Positions 16,875 to 26,279 of a stretch of 64,000 nucleotides of DNA are shown here, one piece after another. Every line of letters begins with the position of its first letter. Positions within the stretch are counted from its first letter, which is position 1. Position numbers and translations under genes: made by a program. This DNA comes from Cohnella caldifontis (GTDB taxonomy: Bacteria > Bacillota > Bacilli > Paenibacillales > Paenibacillaceae): positions 121,844 to 185,843 of the forward strand of contig NZ_JAQZSJ010000007.1 of NCBI RefSeq assembly GCF_029360585.1, read 5' to 3'. The notes under the pieces are model-generated. The model did not search any database and was not told the origin of the DNA. It saw nothing but the letters and a program-made list of their open reading frames with translations.

Positions 16875-17975
16875 ATGTTCGCAAAACGAAAACTATCGCT
16901 CAAAACTTTCATCCTATCGGCGGTGCTCCTGATCCCGCTTGCGGGTTGCGCGGGTCAGCAACCGCAATCCGGTTCTCCGTCTGCCCCATCTTCGGCTTCA
17001 AGCGCATCGGCGAATACGGAAACGCCATCTGAAACCCCCGCTTCGCAAGAGGCGGCGTCCGAATATCCGATCACGATCCAGCATGCTTTCGGCGAAACGG
17101 TCATTCCGAGCAAGCCCGAACGGGTGGTTACGATTCAATGGGCGAATCATGACGTCGCTCTCGCTCTCGGAGTCGTGCCCGCAGGCTTCTCGGCGGCTAA
17201 TTACGGCGTGCAGGATGACAGCGGACTTTTGCCTTGGACGGCGAAAAAGCTCAAGGAACTCGGCGTTGAACGCCCCAACGTGTTCCAGGATACGGACGGC
17301 CTTGATTTCGAGGCGATTTCCGACGCCGATCCGGACGTCATTCTCGCGGCGTATTCCGGGATTACGCAGGAGGACTACGACATTCTCACCAAAATCGCAC
17401 CGGTCGTGGCCTATCCGACCAGTCCTTGGACCACCACCTGGCGTGAGCAAGTGTTGTTGAACGCGACGGGGATGGGCATGAAAGCCGAGGGAGAAAAGCT
17501 GATCCGGGACACCGAAAACCTCATCAAGGAGAAAGCCGGCAAATTCCCTGAGATGCAAGGCAAGAAGGTGGTCTGGGCCAACTTCTCGGCGAAGGACCTG
17601 TCGAAATTTCATATTTATACGCCCGCTGACCCTCGCGGGGCGTTTCTGACCGAGCTGGGGATGAATTACCCGGAAAGCGTGACGAAACAAATCAAGGATC
17701 CTACCGGCTACTCCTTGAACGTAAGCGCCGAGAATGCCGACATCCTGAACGATGCGGATCTCATCATCGGATATGGCGGCGAAGACCTGTATCAAGCGGT
17801 GAAAGCCGATTCCTTGCTGGGCAAAATCCCGGCGATCCAGAGAGGCTCCGTCGTGTTTATCGGCAACGGTACGCCTTTGGCGGCTTCCGGCAACCCGAAT
17901 CCCCTCTCAATCGCTTATACCATCGATGAATACCTGGAACTCATACAAGGAGCCGTCAACAAGTTAAATGGATAG
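16875..17975 (+). CDS. Ferric-siderophore ABC transporter, substrate-binding lipoprotein
   Basis: 366 residues. The signal peptide ends in lipobox LAGC (Cys about residue 25), followed by a Ser/Ala/Pro linker. The mature part is a type III (FecB/FhuD/YfiY-like) binding protein: ITIQHAFGETVIPSKPERVV, FEAISDADPDVILAAYSG and PTGYSLNVSAENADILNDAD. It captures an iron complex outside the membrane for the two permeases that follow. The Fur box and AAGGAAGGG site lie upstream; its end overlaps the first permease gene by 8 bases. Confidence 0.92.
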   Translation: MFAKRKLSLKTFILSAVLLIPLAGCAGQQPQSGSPSAPSSASSASANTETPSETPASQEAASEYPITIQHAFGETVIPSKPERVVTIQWANHDVALALGVVPAGFSAANYGVQDDSGLLPWTAKKLKELGVERPNVFQDTDGLDFEAISDADPDVILAAYSGITQEDYDILTKIAPVVAYPTSPWTTTWREQVLLNATGMGMKAEGEKLIRDTENLIKEKAGKFPEMQGKKVVWANFSAKDLSKFHIYTPADPRGAFLTELGMNYPESVTKQIKDPTGYSLNVSAENADILNDADLIIGYGGEDLYQAVKADSLLGKIPAIQRGSVVFIGNGTPLAASGNPNPLSIAYTIDEYLELIQGAVNKLNG

Positions 17976-19008
17976 TTCTTCGGTTTCGAAAAACGACAAG
18001 CCGAACTTACATATTCCGAGGAACTTCACCGCGGTTCTATTGGCCGGTTTGGTATTGCTCGGGATCTGCGTGGTTGCCTCTCTGGTCTTAGGCTCTCGGC
18101 TGGTGAGCGTGAAAGAACTGATCGACGGCTTATTTCACCCGGATATGGACAGCTACGGAGCCGGCGTGGTTCACAAAAGGATTTCCCGAACCGTATTCGG
18201 TTTGTTCTGCGGCGCGGCGCTCGGGGTTTCCGGAGCGCTGATGCAAGCGGTCACCCGCAACCCGATCGCGGACCCGAGCATCCTGGGCGTGAACTCGGGC
18301 GCATCCCTGTTCGTGGTTTGCGGAATCGCGTTCCTGAATATCAGCACGGCCAACGAATATATTGGGCTGGCTTTAGCCGGGGCCGCGATCACCGCGGTTT
18401 TCGTCTTCGGTATCGGTTCGATGGGGAGCGGCGGCGCCACGCCCATCAAGCTGGTGTTGGCGGGAGCCGCCACCAGCGCCGCCCTTTCTTCCTTGGTCAC
18501 CGCCATCATGATTCCGCGATCGTATGTCATGGATCAATTCCGGTTTTGGCAAGTGGGCAGCGTCGGTTCGGCGACCTGGAACGCGATTGCCGCGTTCTCT
18601 CCGTTTCTGATCGTCGGGATCCTGATCGCCGGCGTAACGGCCCCGGCGCTGAATGCGCTGGCGCTCGGAGACGAGGCGGCGACCGGGCTTGGCGTCCGAA
18701 CCGGCGTATTGAGACTCGTTGCGGCGCTTGCAGGGGTTCTATTGTGCGGCGCGACGACTGCGCTGGCGGGCCCGATCGGTTTTGTCGGTCTTTTGTCCAC
18801 CCACGTCATGCGCCTGGTTCTCGGCCCCGATTTGCGTTTCGTTATCCCGATGTCGGCGATTGCGGGAGCGGTCATTTTGACGGTGTCGGACGTGACCGGC
18901 AGGCTCATCGGCAGCCCGGGAGAGTTTGAAGTCGGCGTCGTTACGGCGTTTATCGGCGCTCCGTTGCTCATCATCCTCGCGAAGAGATCGAAAGTGCGTT
19001 CATTATGA
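17968..19008 (+). CDS. Ferric-siderophore ABC transporter, FecCD permease 1
   Basis: 346 residues with 9-10 hydrophobic helices. FecCD-family landmarks: GLFCGAALGVSGALMQAVTR (conserved Gly-rich loop) and NPIADPSILGVNSGAS, and the coupling region GDEAATGLGV. It forms the membrane channel with permease 2. The start overlaps the binding-protein gene and its end overlaps permease 2 by 4 bases, the usual compact layout of yfiZ-yfhA-like systems. Confidence 0.93.
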   Translation: MDSSSVSKNDKPNLHIPRNFTAVLLAGLVLLGICVVASLVLGSRLVSVKELIDGLFHPDMDSYGAGVVHKRISRTVFGLFCGAALGVSGALMQAVTRNPIADPSILGVNSGASLFVVCGIAFLNISTANEYIGLALAGAAITAVFVFGIGSMGSGGATPIKLVLAGAATSAALSSLVTAIMIPRSYVMDQFRFWQVGSVGSATWNAIAAFSPFLIVGILIAGVTAPALNALALGDEAATGLGVRTGVLRLVAALAGVLLCGATTALAGPIGFVGLLSTHVMRLVLGPDLRFVIPMSAIAGAVILTVSDVTGRLIGSPGEFEVGVVTAFIGAPLLIILAKRSKVRSL

Positions 19009-20033
19009 AAAAAGATACGATAGAGTGGATTACGGCGGGCAGACGTCAAAGGCGCCGCCGATGGATGCTCGTGACCGGCTTGCTTGCGGCGCTTTCATGC
19101 GTGCTTTGCTGCGCCATGCTATTGCTGGGGAATACCGTCTATCCGGTTCGAGAAGTGATCCGGGCGCTTTCGGGAGAGCCTCTTCCGGGCGTTTCTTTCG
19201 CGGTCAATACGATCCGCCTGCCGAGGATGCTGGCCGGTTTTTTCGCCGGGTTCGCGTTCGGCGTGGCCGGGAACACCTTCCAGACCATGCTGCGCAACCC
19301 CCTCGCGAACCCGAACGTCATCGGCATCACCACCGGTTCGAGCGCGGCGGCCGTTTTTTGCATCACCATTCTGCATGCCAGCGGCGCCGTCATTTCCGTC
19401 GCTTCGGTGATTGCCGGTTTTGCTGCGGTTGCGTTCATTTACTTCTTATCCAGGGGGAAGTCGTTTTCGGTCGGACGATTGATCCTGATCGGAATCGGCA
19501 TGCAGGCCATGCTGGACGCCGTGATTTCCTATCTGCTGTTAATCGGCGCGCAGCAGGATATTCCCGCGGCGCTCAGGTGGCTCAGCGGCAGCCTGAACGG
19601 CTCCCAAATGCACGAGCTGCCGCCGCTGGTCGTCACGGTTTTGATCTTCGCGCCGACCGTGATCCTGCTGGGGAAACCGTTAAGTCTGTTGGAGCTCGGA
19701 GAACATTCGGCCGCTACGCTCGGAGTGAACACGGACAAGACTCGAATGGCGCTGATCTTGAGCTCCGTCTGCATGATTGCCCTCGCGACCGCGACGACGG
19801 GTCCGATCGCCTTCGTCTCCTTCCTGTCGGGACCGATCGCGAAAAGACTGGTCGGAGCCGGCTTCCCGAACGCGATACCGGCGGGCCTCGTCGGAGTGAA
19901 TCTGGTTTTGGCGGCAGACCTCGTCGGACAATTCGCTTTCGAGGTCCGCTTTCCCGTAGGCGTCATTACCGGATTGCTCGGAGCGCCGTATTTGATCTAC
20001 TTGCTCATCCGAATGAATCGCAGGGGAGAATGA
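19005..20033 (+). CDS. Ferric-siderophore ABC transporter, FecCD permease 2
   Basis: 342 residues, FecCD family. Landmarks are RLPRMLAGFFAGFAFGVAGN, QTMLRNPLANPNVIGITTGS and the ATPase-coupling loop ELGEHSAATLGVNTDKTR. The N-terminal tail is unusually basic (RRQRRRRWM). It pairs with permease 1 and its stop overlaps the ATPase start region. Confidence 0.93.
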   Translation: MKKDTIEWITAGRRQRRRRWMLVTGLLAALSCVLCCAMLLLGNTVYPVREVIRALSGEPLPGVSFAVNTIRLPRMLAGFFAGFAFGVAGNTFQTMLRNPLANPNVIGITTGSSAAAVFCITILHASGAVISVASVIAGFAAVAFIYFLSRGKSFSVGRLILIGIGMQAMLDAVISYLLLIGAQQDIPAALRWLSGSLNGSQMHELPPLVVTVLIFAPTVILLGKPLSLLELGEHSAATLGVNTDKTRMALILSSVCMIALATATTGPIAFVSFLSGPIAKRLVGAGFPNAIPAGLVGVNLVLAADLVGQFAFEVRFPVGVITGLLGAPYLIYLLIRMNRRGE

Positions 20034-20035
20034 TC

Positions 20036-20839
20036 ATGACACCGACGCATCTTTTCCAAGCCGAACGGATCACGGCCGGTTACGATCATCGAACGGTGAT
20101 CCAAAAGGTCGGCCTTGCGATCCCGAGTCAACGGATCAGCGTCATCATCGGGGCGAACGGCTGCGGAAAGTCTACGCTTCTGAAAACGCTGGCCCGGCTG
20201 ATTCAGCCGACCTCCGGCCAAATCACGCTGGACGGGAAGCCGATACGCCAAATCCCGCCTAAGCCTCTGGCTCGCGTGATCGGGCTGCTGCCGCAATCTC
20301 CCATCGTTCCGGAAGGCATTTCCGTCGCGGATTTGGTAGGACGAGGAAGGTATCCGCACCAATCGTTGTTCAGCGGTTGGACGAAGAAAGACGAAGAGGC
20401 CGTTGCCGAAGCGATGAGAATCATGGATATTACGGAGCTTGCCAATCATTCGATCGACGAACTCTCGGGCGGTCAACGGCAGCGCGTCTGGATCGCCATG
20501 GCTCTGGCGCAGCAAACCGATATTCTGCTGCTCGACGAACCGACGACCTTCCTGGACATCACCTATCAAATCGAAATCCTCGACTTGCTGACGGACCTTA
20601 ACCGTAAACACGGAACGACGATCGTTATGGTTCTTCACGACATCAACTTGTCCGCGCGTTACGCCGACCATATTTTCGCCCTTCTTAAAGGAAAGCTTGT
20701 GGCGGAAGGCGAGCCGTCGAAGGTGATTACAAGCGCGTTGGTCAAAGAGATCTTCGGGCTGGATTGCACGGTGATCGAGGACCCGGTTTCGGGCTCTCCC
20801 ATGGTGGTACCCATCGGACGATATCATAGAGGCACATGA
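20036..20839 (+). CDS. Ferric-siderophore ABC transporter, ATP-binding protein
   Basis: 267 residues from ATG 20036, chosen because AGGGGAG ends 7 bases before it; ATG 20030 is an alternative. Walker A is IGANGCGKSTLLKTLA, signature ELSGGQRQRVWIAMAL, Walker B ILLLDEPTTFLD, and the switch His is in VLHDINLSARYAD. This is the FecE/YusV-like class. It energises the two FecCD permeases. A long shadow frame runs back to 18926 but has no meaning. Confidence 0.95.
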   Translation: MTPTHLFQAERITAGYDHRTVIQKVGLAIPSQRISVIIGANGCGKSTLLKTLARLIQPTSGQITLDGKPIRQIPPKPLARVIGLLPQSPIVPEGISVADLVGRGRYPHQSLFSGWTKKDEEAVAEAMRIMDITELANHSIDELSGGQRQRVWIAMALAQQTDILLLDEPTTFLDITYQIEILDLLTDLNRKHGTTIVMVLHDINLSARYADHIFALLKGKLVAEGEPSKVITSALVKEIFGLDCTVIEDPVSGSPMVVPIGRYHRGT

Positions 20840-20846
20840 AGCGTTT

Positions 20847-20880
20847 AGGCCATCCTTGCGGGATGGCCTCCTTTATTATT
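20847..20880 (+). terminator. Terminator of the siderophore operon
   Basis: AGGCCATCC and GGATGGCCT form a stem 8 bases after the ATPase stop, followed by the T-rich CCTTTATTATTTA. Confidence 0.85.
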
Positions 20881-20900
20881 TATCGCCTGAAATCCTCGCT

Positions 20901-21269
20901 TTACGAAAACGCGTGCGTCAGGCCTTCGGTATTCAGGATGGTCAGAATGATGATGACTACAAGAAACACGACCGGAGGTGCCGATTTGCCGATCGAATCT
21001 TTCACCCTTACATGAGCGAAGAACGCCGCGAGCATGGTGATTCCAAGCCAAATGCCGCCCCAAGCGATCGCATCCTCTTTCCAATAGCCCAGGATCAGTA
21101 CCGCGGCTCCGATTAACTGGACGAATCCCGTGACGACGCGGAACCATTGCGGGATCTTCAGATTGTCGAAAATCCCCACCCAGTATTTGGCCCCGGCGAC
21201 CTTTGCGCAGCCGGAAAAAACATAGTACGCAATCAGCAAGCTTTGAAGAACGATCGAAAATACGGTCAT
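20901..21269 (-). CDS. DoxX-family membrane protein
   Basis: 122 residues, four membrane helices. The first helix and its following text (LLIAYYVFSGCAKVAGAKY) and GFVQLIGAAVLILGYW fit DoxX-like proteins, small integral membrane proteins often linked to redox or thiol stress. It is transcribed divergently from the TetR gene, which is the probable regulator. Promoter: TTGACG-17-TACCAT on the minus strand. Confidence 0.82.
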   Translation of the reverse strand: MTVFSIVLQSLLIAYYVFSGCAKVAGAKYWVGIFDNLKIPQWFRVVTGFVQLIGAAVLILGYWKEDAIAWGGIWLGITMLAAFFAHVRVKDSIGKSAPPVVFLVVIIILTILNTEGLTHAFS

Positions 21270-21316
21270 GAGAACTTCCTCCCTTTCGCGGGTTGGTGAA
21301 TTTTGCTACTGAACAA

Positions 21317-21345
21317 ATGGTAAAATACAATTTTACATACGTCAA
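21317..21345 (-). promoter_or_regulatory. Promoter of the DoxX gene
   Basis: On the minus strand, TTGACG (21345-21340), 17 bases, TACCAT (21322-21317). The surrounding DNA is very AT-rich with repeated CAATTTxACATA text, a likely binding zone for the divergent TetR protein. Confidence 0.6.
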
Positions 21346-21373
21346 GTACAATTTAACATATATAAAATTAAAT

Positions 21374-21402
21374 TTGACATTCATTCAGTAAGTGTTTACG
21401 AT
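21374..21402 (+). promoter_or_regulatory. Promoter of the TetR gene
   Basis: TTGACA (21374-21379), 17 bases, TACGAT (21397-21402). It is back-to-back with the DoxX promoter, 29 bases apart at the -35 sites. Confidence 0.7.
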
Positions 21403-21435
21403 GGAGCTAGAAATCGCCGTAGGGAGGTAAGCCAA

Positions 21436-22038
21436 TTGGGGGAAATACGGAATGCGGAACGCACGCAGAAAAACATTCTCGAAGCGGCGAGAAAGGAGTT
21501 TTTCGATAAGGGGTTCAAGGGAGCGCGGATCGAGTCGATCGCGGAAAACGCCGGGGTAAAGAAGCAGCTGATCTACCATTACTTCAAAGGAAAAGCGGAA
21601 CTGCTGGAAGCGGTTTTGGCGGATTCCACGACCAGCGAACCGGAATGGGTCTCTCGGATTCCCGATCATCCGTTGCATATTGCCGAGCATCGGTTCAAGG
21701 TCAATAGCCAGGTCAGGGCGGATTTTATCAAATTCTCCGCCTGGGAAGCGCTTGAATCTCGGGAAAATCCGGCTTCCTGGAATAAAGGCGGAGAGGCCGC
21801 CCTCCAATCTTACGCGGCATTCTGGAAGGCCCAAAAGGAAAAAGGGGTTGTCCCGCCGGATGTCGAGCCCGAACTTTGGGCACTCGCGTTAACCGCCCTG
21901 ACGACGTATCCGATCATTTTCGGCAATATCACCCAAATCATTACCGGATGCGAATCGACCGATCCCGAGTTTCAATCCAGATGGTCGACGTTTCTTACCC
22001 GACTAAGCGAATCGATATTAACGAAAAAGAACGAATAA
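21436..22038 (+). CDS. TetR-family transcriptional regulator
   Basis: 200 residues from TTG 21436, with GGGAGGTAAG upstream. The TetR helix-turn-helix is at residues 10-57: ILEAARKEFFDKGFKGARIE, then VKKQLIYHYFKGKAELLEAV. The C-terminal ligand domain has WALALTALTTYPIIFGNI, as in the TetR_C_11/YbjK-like group. Its likely target is the divergent DoxX gene and its own promoter. Hairpin 22043-22081 follows. Confidence 0.88.
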   Translation: MGEIRNAERTQKNILEAARKEFFDKGFKGARIESIAENAGVKKQLIYHYFKGKAELLEAVLADSTTSEPEWVSRIPDHPLHIAEHRFKVNSQVRADFIKFSAWEALESRENPASWNKGGEAALQSYAAFWKAQKEKGVVPPDVEPELWALALTALTTYPIIFGNITQIITGCESTDPEFQSRWSTFLTRLSESILTKKNE

Positions 22039-22042
22039 ACAG

Positions 22043-22081
22043 AAAAGCGGCCCTGTCGCAGAATGCGATCAGAGCCGCTTT
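22043..22081. terminator. Shared terminator between TetR and VOC genes
   Basis: AAAGCGGC pairs with GCCGCTTT around a 22-base loop that can itself fold. T-rich text on both sides means it can serve both convergent genes. Confidence 0.7.
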
Positions 22082-22087
22082 CGTCGG

Positions 22088-22507
22088 TTAACCTTTGGCG
22101 AGGATCCGGAACGTGACGCCGAATGGATCCGTTACGTTTCCGTAAGCGGGGCTGAAGAAACTTTTTTGCAGCGGCTCGTTGACTTGACCGCCCTGTTTCA
22201 GCGCTTCGAAGTATCGGGCCGCCTGGTCTTCGTCGGGGGTTTGAACGACGATGGTGATTTGCGTCCCCTTCTGGTAACTGCTGCCGGTCACATGGTCGCT
22301 GATTTGAAGCTCGGAGTCGCCGATTTTCAAGACCGCGTACTGCACCATGTTTTTCTTCTCCTCCGGCAACGGGGATTCCGGGTTTGCCGGCAAATCTCCG
22401 AACCGCAGCATGTAAACAACCTTGGCGTCCAGCGCTTTTACGTACAAATCGATTGCCTCATTCGCGTTTCCGTTCATTTCAAGAAAAGGGATCAAACTCG
22501 TGCTCAC
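22088..22507 (-). CDS. VOC-family protein of the PhnB type
   Basis: About 139 residues from GTG 22507, placed by GAGGAG nine bases upstream; ATGs at 22513 and 22516 are in frame but too close to that site. The text SLIPFLEMNGNANEAIDLYV, then KIGDSELQISDH and TDPFGVTFRILAKG is the PhnB/YjdN pattern of VOC proteins. Known crystal members are metal-poor; the biochemical role is mostly unknown. It converges on the TetR gene. Confidence 0.8.
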   Translation of the reverse strand: MSTSLIPFLEMNGNANEAIDLYVKALDAKVVYMLRFGDLPANPESPLPEEKKNMVQYAVLKIGDSELQISDHVTGSSYQKGTQITIVVQTPDEDQAARYFEALKQGGQVNEPLQKSFFSPAYGNVTDPFGVTFRILAKG

Positions 22508-22756
22508 AACCATCATCTCCTCGAATTTTGGGTGAGGGCAATCCGGTTCTTCCGCCAAGGACCGGTTTGCCCTTTACACCCACTATGTCGGAAGTGCGAG
22601 TGGAATCGTGACCGATTCGGCGAAAAAATTTTTTCATGTTTCTCCGTCACGTTTGTTGCGTGTCGTACGACATATCAGTTATCAAGGAAACGGAAGAGGG
22701 AATATGGCGCATGGACCATCCGTATGACTGGCCCCGCGCGGACGATGACGTAAAAC

Positions 22757-22783
22757 AGGGCCATCCTTCGGCGGGATGGCCCT
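22757..22783 (-). terminator. Terminator of the sulfatase/oligopeptide operon
   Basis: On the minus strand AGGGCCATCC pairs with GGATGGCCCT (10-bp stem, 7-base loop) and is followed by GTTTTA. It lies 34 bases after the last gene. The rest of the gap 22508-22816 shows no other element I can support. Confidence 0.8.
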
Positions 22784-22816
22784 TCGTTCGTGCCTATGCC
22801 ACAATTTCTTTAGACA

Positions 22817-24169
22817 TTATCTTTTGTAACGAATTCCCAGCGCTTCATACGCGGCTTCGGAAGATGTAAACGGACCGGTGCCCAGCCCGTGCCAATCGGT
22901 ATTCGTGTAGATCGGATTCGTTCTTCCGACTGCGGCCTCTCTCAATCGGACAAATTCGTTCAGACGCCGCTCAAGCTCGGTTACGATATCCGCCCGAGCG
23001 TCCGCTACGTTCACGAGCTCTTCGGGATCCCGCACAAGATCGTACAGCTCTACGCGCGGCTTGCCATGGAAATCCGGTTCAAGCGCCACGATCAGCTTCC
23101 ATTCCGGGGTACGCCAGCCATGCTTGCGCATCCAGGTGCACTCGGTGATATAGAACTCATCATCCGAAGTCACCTGCCCGCCTGCAAAGAGCGGCGCCAA
23201 GCTCCGTCCGTCGAATGCGATGTCCGTATGCACGTTCAGCAGGTCGAGTATCGTCGGCGTAATGTCTTTCGTGTAAGAGTAGGCAGAATAGCGTTGGCCT
23301 TCCGGAACGCGGCCTTGAAACCGGAAAATCAACGGAGTCGTCAGATTGCTGTCGTACAAGCCGTGATGGTCGTAGTAGCATTCGTGCTCGTTCAAGGTTT
23401 CTCCGTGATCGGAGGTAATGACGAACAAGGTGTTGCCGCTGATTCCGAGGTCGTCGGACCTGTTGAAGAGCGCTTGGACGGAAGCGTCCAAGTAGGCGAC
23501 GGCGCCATCGTATTGCGCGTCGATATAAGCGCTGTCCGTCACGCCCTCCGGAAACCAGCCTTTGAAGAATTCCGCAAAAGGTTTAAAGCGGAAGACTTCG
23601 TCCAGCGAACGATGATCCGGATCCTTCTCGTTGCCGCCGTAGAACAGCCGGTCGAACGGAGCGGGCGGCAAATACGGCGTATGCGGGTCCATGTGCCGAA
23701 GGAACAAGAAGAAAGGCTGGTCGCCCGCGGCAAGCCGCTCGAGCAGAGGCAGCGCGACCTGGTTTAAATTGTCGGCTTTCGGGCATCGGCCGGTATCGTC
23801 CTTGCGCCATCCTTCATAGTCGAGATAATGGTCGAAGCCGCGTGCGGCTACGTTCCCGGTAAAGCCGACGCATGCCGTGACATAGCCTTCGCTCTTTAGG
23901 ATTTCCGCCAGCGTGACGGCGTTCCCGCCGAGCCCGCCTTGATGCCGCAACGCCACCACGTCGGTTCCGAAGCTGTCGAGGCCCGTCAGCATCGACGCGT
24001 ACCCCGGCGTCGTCGGAATATGCGGGCTGAAGTGATTCTCGAATACGGCGCCATATTGGGCAAAGCGGTCGATGTGCGGCGTCGTGAGACGATGGTAGCC
24101 GTACAGGCTCATATGATCTCTTCTCAAGCTGTCTATTCCGAATAAAATCAAATTCGGTTTCTTGGACAT
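22817..24169 (-). CDS. Sulfatase-superfamily hydrolase with Thr at the formylglycine position
   Basis: 450 residues from ATG 24169 (AAAGGAGAG upstream). The alkaline-phosphatase/sulfatase fold is clear: NLILFGIDSLRRDHMSLYGY (metal Asp), FLFLRHMDPHTPYLPP, and ITSDHGETLNEH (Asp-His metal pair). At the place of the usual Cys-x-Pro-x-Arg site it has T53-T-P-G-Y57, so it cannot form formylglycine there. A threonine nucleophile is known in LtaS-type phosphotransferases, so a phosphodiester or phosphonate substrate is as likely as a sulfate ester. Last gene of the operon; no signal peptide, so it works inside the cell on something imported. Confidence 0.85.
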   Translation of the reverse strand: MSKKPNLILFGIDSLRRDHMSLYGYHRLTTPHIDRFAQYGAVFENHFSPHIPTTPGYASMLTGLDSFGTDVVALRHQGGLGGNAVTLAEILKSEGYVTACVGFTGNVAARGFDHYLDYEGWRKDDTGRCPKADNLNQVALPLLERLAAGDQPFFLFLRHMDPHTPYLPPAPFDRLFYGGNEKDPDHRSLDEVFRFKPFAEFFKGWFPEGVTDSAYIDAQYDGAVAYLDASVQALFNRSDDLGISGNTLFVITSDHGETLNEHECYYDHHGLYDSNLTTPLIFRFQGRVPEGQRYSAYSYTKDITPTILDLLNVHTDIAFDGRSLAPLFAGGQVTSDDEFYITECTWMRKHGWRTPEWKLIVALEPDFHGKPRVELYDLVRDPEELVNVADARADIVTELERRLNEFVRLREAAVGRTNPIYTNTDWHGLGTGPFTSSEAAYEALGIRYKR

Positions 24170-24195
24170 GGCGAATCTCTCCTTTGCCTGGATCG

Positions 24196-25218
24196 TCAGC
24201 TTTGCCGCTTCCCTTGCAGCTGCAGCTCGCCTGCATAGTGGCAAGCCGAGTATCGGTCGGGCTCGACCTCGACAAGCGCAGGCGTATCCGTCTTGCATCG
24301 TTCCGTCGCATATGGGCATCTGGGATGAAAGGCGCAGCCGGACGGAGGACTTGCCGGATTGGCGACCTCGCCCGAAAGCACGTAACGTTCCTTCCTCTTC
24401 GCGGGATCCGCCGCCGGCTTGGACAACAGCAGAGCTTCCGTGTACGGATGAAGCGGTTTGGCGAATAGCGCCTCGGTTTCCCCGATCTCCGCCATTTTGC
24501 CGACATACATCACGCCGACGCGATGGGAAATATGCTCGATGACGCTGAGATCGTGCGAAATGAAGAGATAGCTTAATCCCAAGCTGCGCTGTAAGTCCTG
24601 CAGCAGATTGATGATTTGGGCTTGAACGGAGACGTCGAGCGCCGATACCGCTTCATCGCAGACGATGAACCGGGGATTCGTCGCCAGCGCGCGCGCGATC
24701 CCGATCCGCTGGCGTTGACCTCCGCTGAACGCATGCGGATAGCGATTCAGATGGCTTCGCTCCAAGCCGACTCTCTCGACTAAATCCGTTACCCGCCGGA
24801 CGAGCTCGGCGCCTCTTGCGATCCCGTTGCAGACGAGCGGCTCCGCGACGATGTTGAACACGGTCATCCGCGGGTTCAAGGAAGAGAACGGGTCTTGGAA
24901 CACCATCTGCATCTCTTGGCGAAGCTTCTTGAGCTTCTTATTGTCAAGCGACAGGACGTTCAGTCTTTCGCCGGACCGGTCCGTGAAAGCGACTTGGCCG
25001 GAAGACGGCTCGACGGCACGGATCAAGCATCGTCCCAACGTGGATTTGCCGCATCCCGATTCGCCGACAAGGCCGAACGTTTCCCCTTCATGGATCGTGA
25101 GCCGGATATCGTCGACCGCCTTGACGTGGCCAACCGTACGTCTAAGAAAGCCTTTCTGGATCGGATAGTATTTCTTCAGATGATCGATCTCCAGGATGGC
25201 TGGATGGGATCGGCTCAT
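24196..25218 (-). CDS. Oligopeptide-type ABC transporter, ATP-binding protein (OppF-like)
   Basis: 340 residues from ATG 25218, which overlaps the OppD-like stop by 4 bases; the frame extends further up but without meaning. Walker [19 protein letters not shown], signature FSGGQRQRIGIARALA, Walker B FIVCDEAVSALD. The C-terminal oligopeptide extension has GCAFHPRCPYATERC. Such Cys-rich tails hold an iron-sulfur cluster in some relatives. Fourth component of the importer. Confidence 0.92.
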   Translation of the reverse strand: MSRSHPAILEIDHLKKYYPIQKGFLRRTVGHVKAVDDIRLTIHEGETFGLVGESGCGKSTLGRCLIRAVEPSSGQVAFTDRSGERLNVLSLDNKKLKKLRQEMQMVFQDPFSSLNPRMTVFNIVAEPLVCNGIARGAELVRRVTDLVERVGLERSHLNRYPHAFSGGQRQRIGIARALATNPRFIVCDEAVSALDVSVQAQIINLLQDLQRSLGLSYLFISHDLSVIEHISHRVGVMYVGKMAEIGETEALFAKPLHPYTEALLLSKPAADPAKRKERYVLSGEVANPASPPSGCAFHPRCPYATERCKTDTPALVEVEPDRYSACHYAGELQLQGKRQS

Positions 25219-26246
25219 ATCGCGGCCCCCTGCCCGGTCTGATTTGCGAGCGCGCAACGCACCCAGTGATTCGGCGAAACTTGCGTCAGGCCGACTTCGG
25301 ACCGATCGCACAATCCCTTTACCGCATGACCGCAACGGGAGAAGAACGGACATCCCGGCTTCAGGTTCATCAGGATCGGCACGCTTCCTTCGATCGACGC
25401 CAGTCGCTCGCCTCTGCCGTTCATGGACGGCATCGCGTTCATAAGCGCGATCGTATACGGATGAGCGGGCGCTTGGAACAGCTTCTCTACCGTGGCGTAT
25501 TCCACGATCTTGCCCGCGTACATCACCGCGACATCGTCCGCCATTTCGGCGATGACCCCCAAATCATGCGTGATAAAAATGACGGACATGTCATGGCCGG
25601 CCTTCAAGTCGTTCATCAGCCGCAGCACCTGCGCTTGAATGGTCACGTCCAACGCCGTCGTCGGCTCGTCGGCGATCAAGACGGATGGCAGTCCGGATAT
25701 GGCCATCGCGATCATCGCGCGTTGGCGCATGCCGCCGGAGAGCTGATGGGGGTATTCGTTCAAGCGCTGGGCCGGATTGGAGATTCCGACGCTTCCGAGC
25801 AGCTCGGTGGCGATTTCCCGCGCTTGCTTCTTGTCCCGGGTCCGATGAAGCCGGATCGATTCGGTGATCTGATTGCCGATCGTATGAACGGGGGAGAAAG
25901 CTTTCATCGGCTCTTGGAAGATCATGGCGATCTCCCCTCCGCGAATCCGCTGATACTCCTTTCCGCGGGGATTCAGCTTGGCGAGGTTGACGACGCTGCC
26001 TTTCCGCTCGCCTTTGTTCAGGCGGAGAAGGATGTCTCCTTCCAGCTTGGCGAAAGCCGGAAGGAGATGGAGGATGGACAACGTCGTGACGCTCTTGCCG
26101 CAGCCGCTCTCCCCTACGATTCCCAGCGTCCGTCCCCGCTTCAATTCGAAGCTGACGCCGTCGACCGCCTTCATGATCCCCTCATCGAGGTGGAAATAAG
26201 TCCGCAGATCGCGGACTTCCAGTAAAACGGACTCATCCGTAGCCAT
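25215..26246 (-). CDS. Oligopeptide-type ABC transporter, ATP-binding protein (OppD-like)
   Basis: 343 residues. Walker [19 protein letters not shown], signature [18 protein letters not shown], Walker [13 protein letters not shown] and switch region [18 protein letters not shown]. The C-terminal [16 protein letters not shown] is the oligopeptide-type Cys motif. Overlaps the OppF-like gene by 4 bases. Confidence 0.93.
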   Translation of the reverse strand: MATDESVLLEVRDLRTYFHLDEGIMKAVDGVSFELKRGRTLGIVGESGCGKSVTTLSILHLLPAFAKLEGDILLRLNKGERKGSVVNLAKLNPRGKEYQRIRGGEIAMIFQEPMKAFSPVHTIGNQITESIRLHRTRDKKQAREIATELLGSVGISNPAQRLNEYPHQLSGGMRQRAMIAMAISGLPSVLIADEPTTALDVTIQAQVLRLMNDLKAGHDMSVIFITHDLGVIAEMADDVAVMYAGKIVEYATVEKLFQAPAHPYTIALMNAMPSMNGRGERLASIEGSVPILMNLKPGCPFFSRCGHAVKGLCDRSEVGLTQVSPNHWVRCALANQTGQGAAI

Positions 26247-26279
26247 CGCGCCGACCTCCTTTTCTCGATTGTTTTTGCG

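Noticed and set aside
18926..20839. 637-codon frame over permease 2 and the ATPase
   Set aside because: Only the part from 20036 encodes a recognisable protein; the upstream part is a shadow of the permease gene in another frame.
22636..22869. 77-codon frame upstream of the VOC gene
   Set aside because: No ribosome site or family likeness, and it runs through the terminator at 22757-22783.
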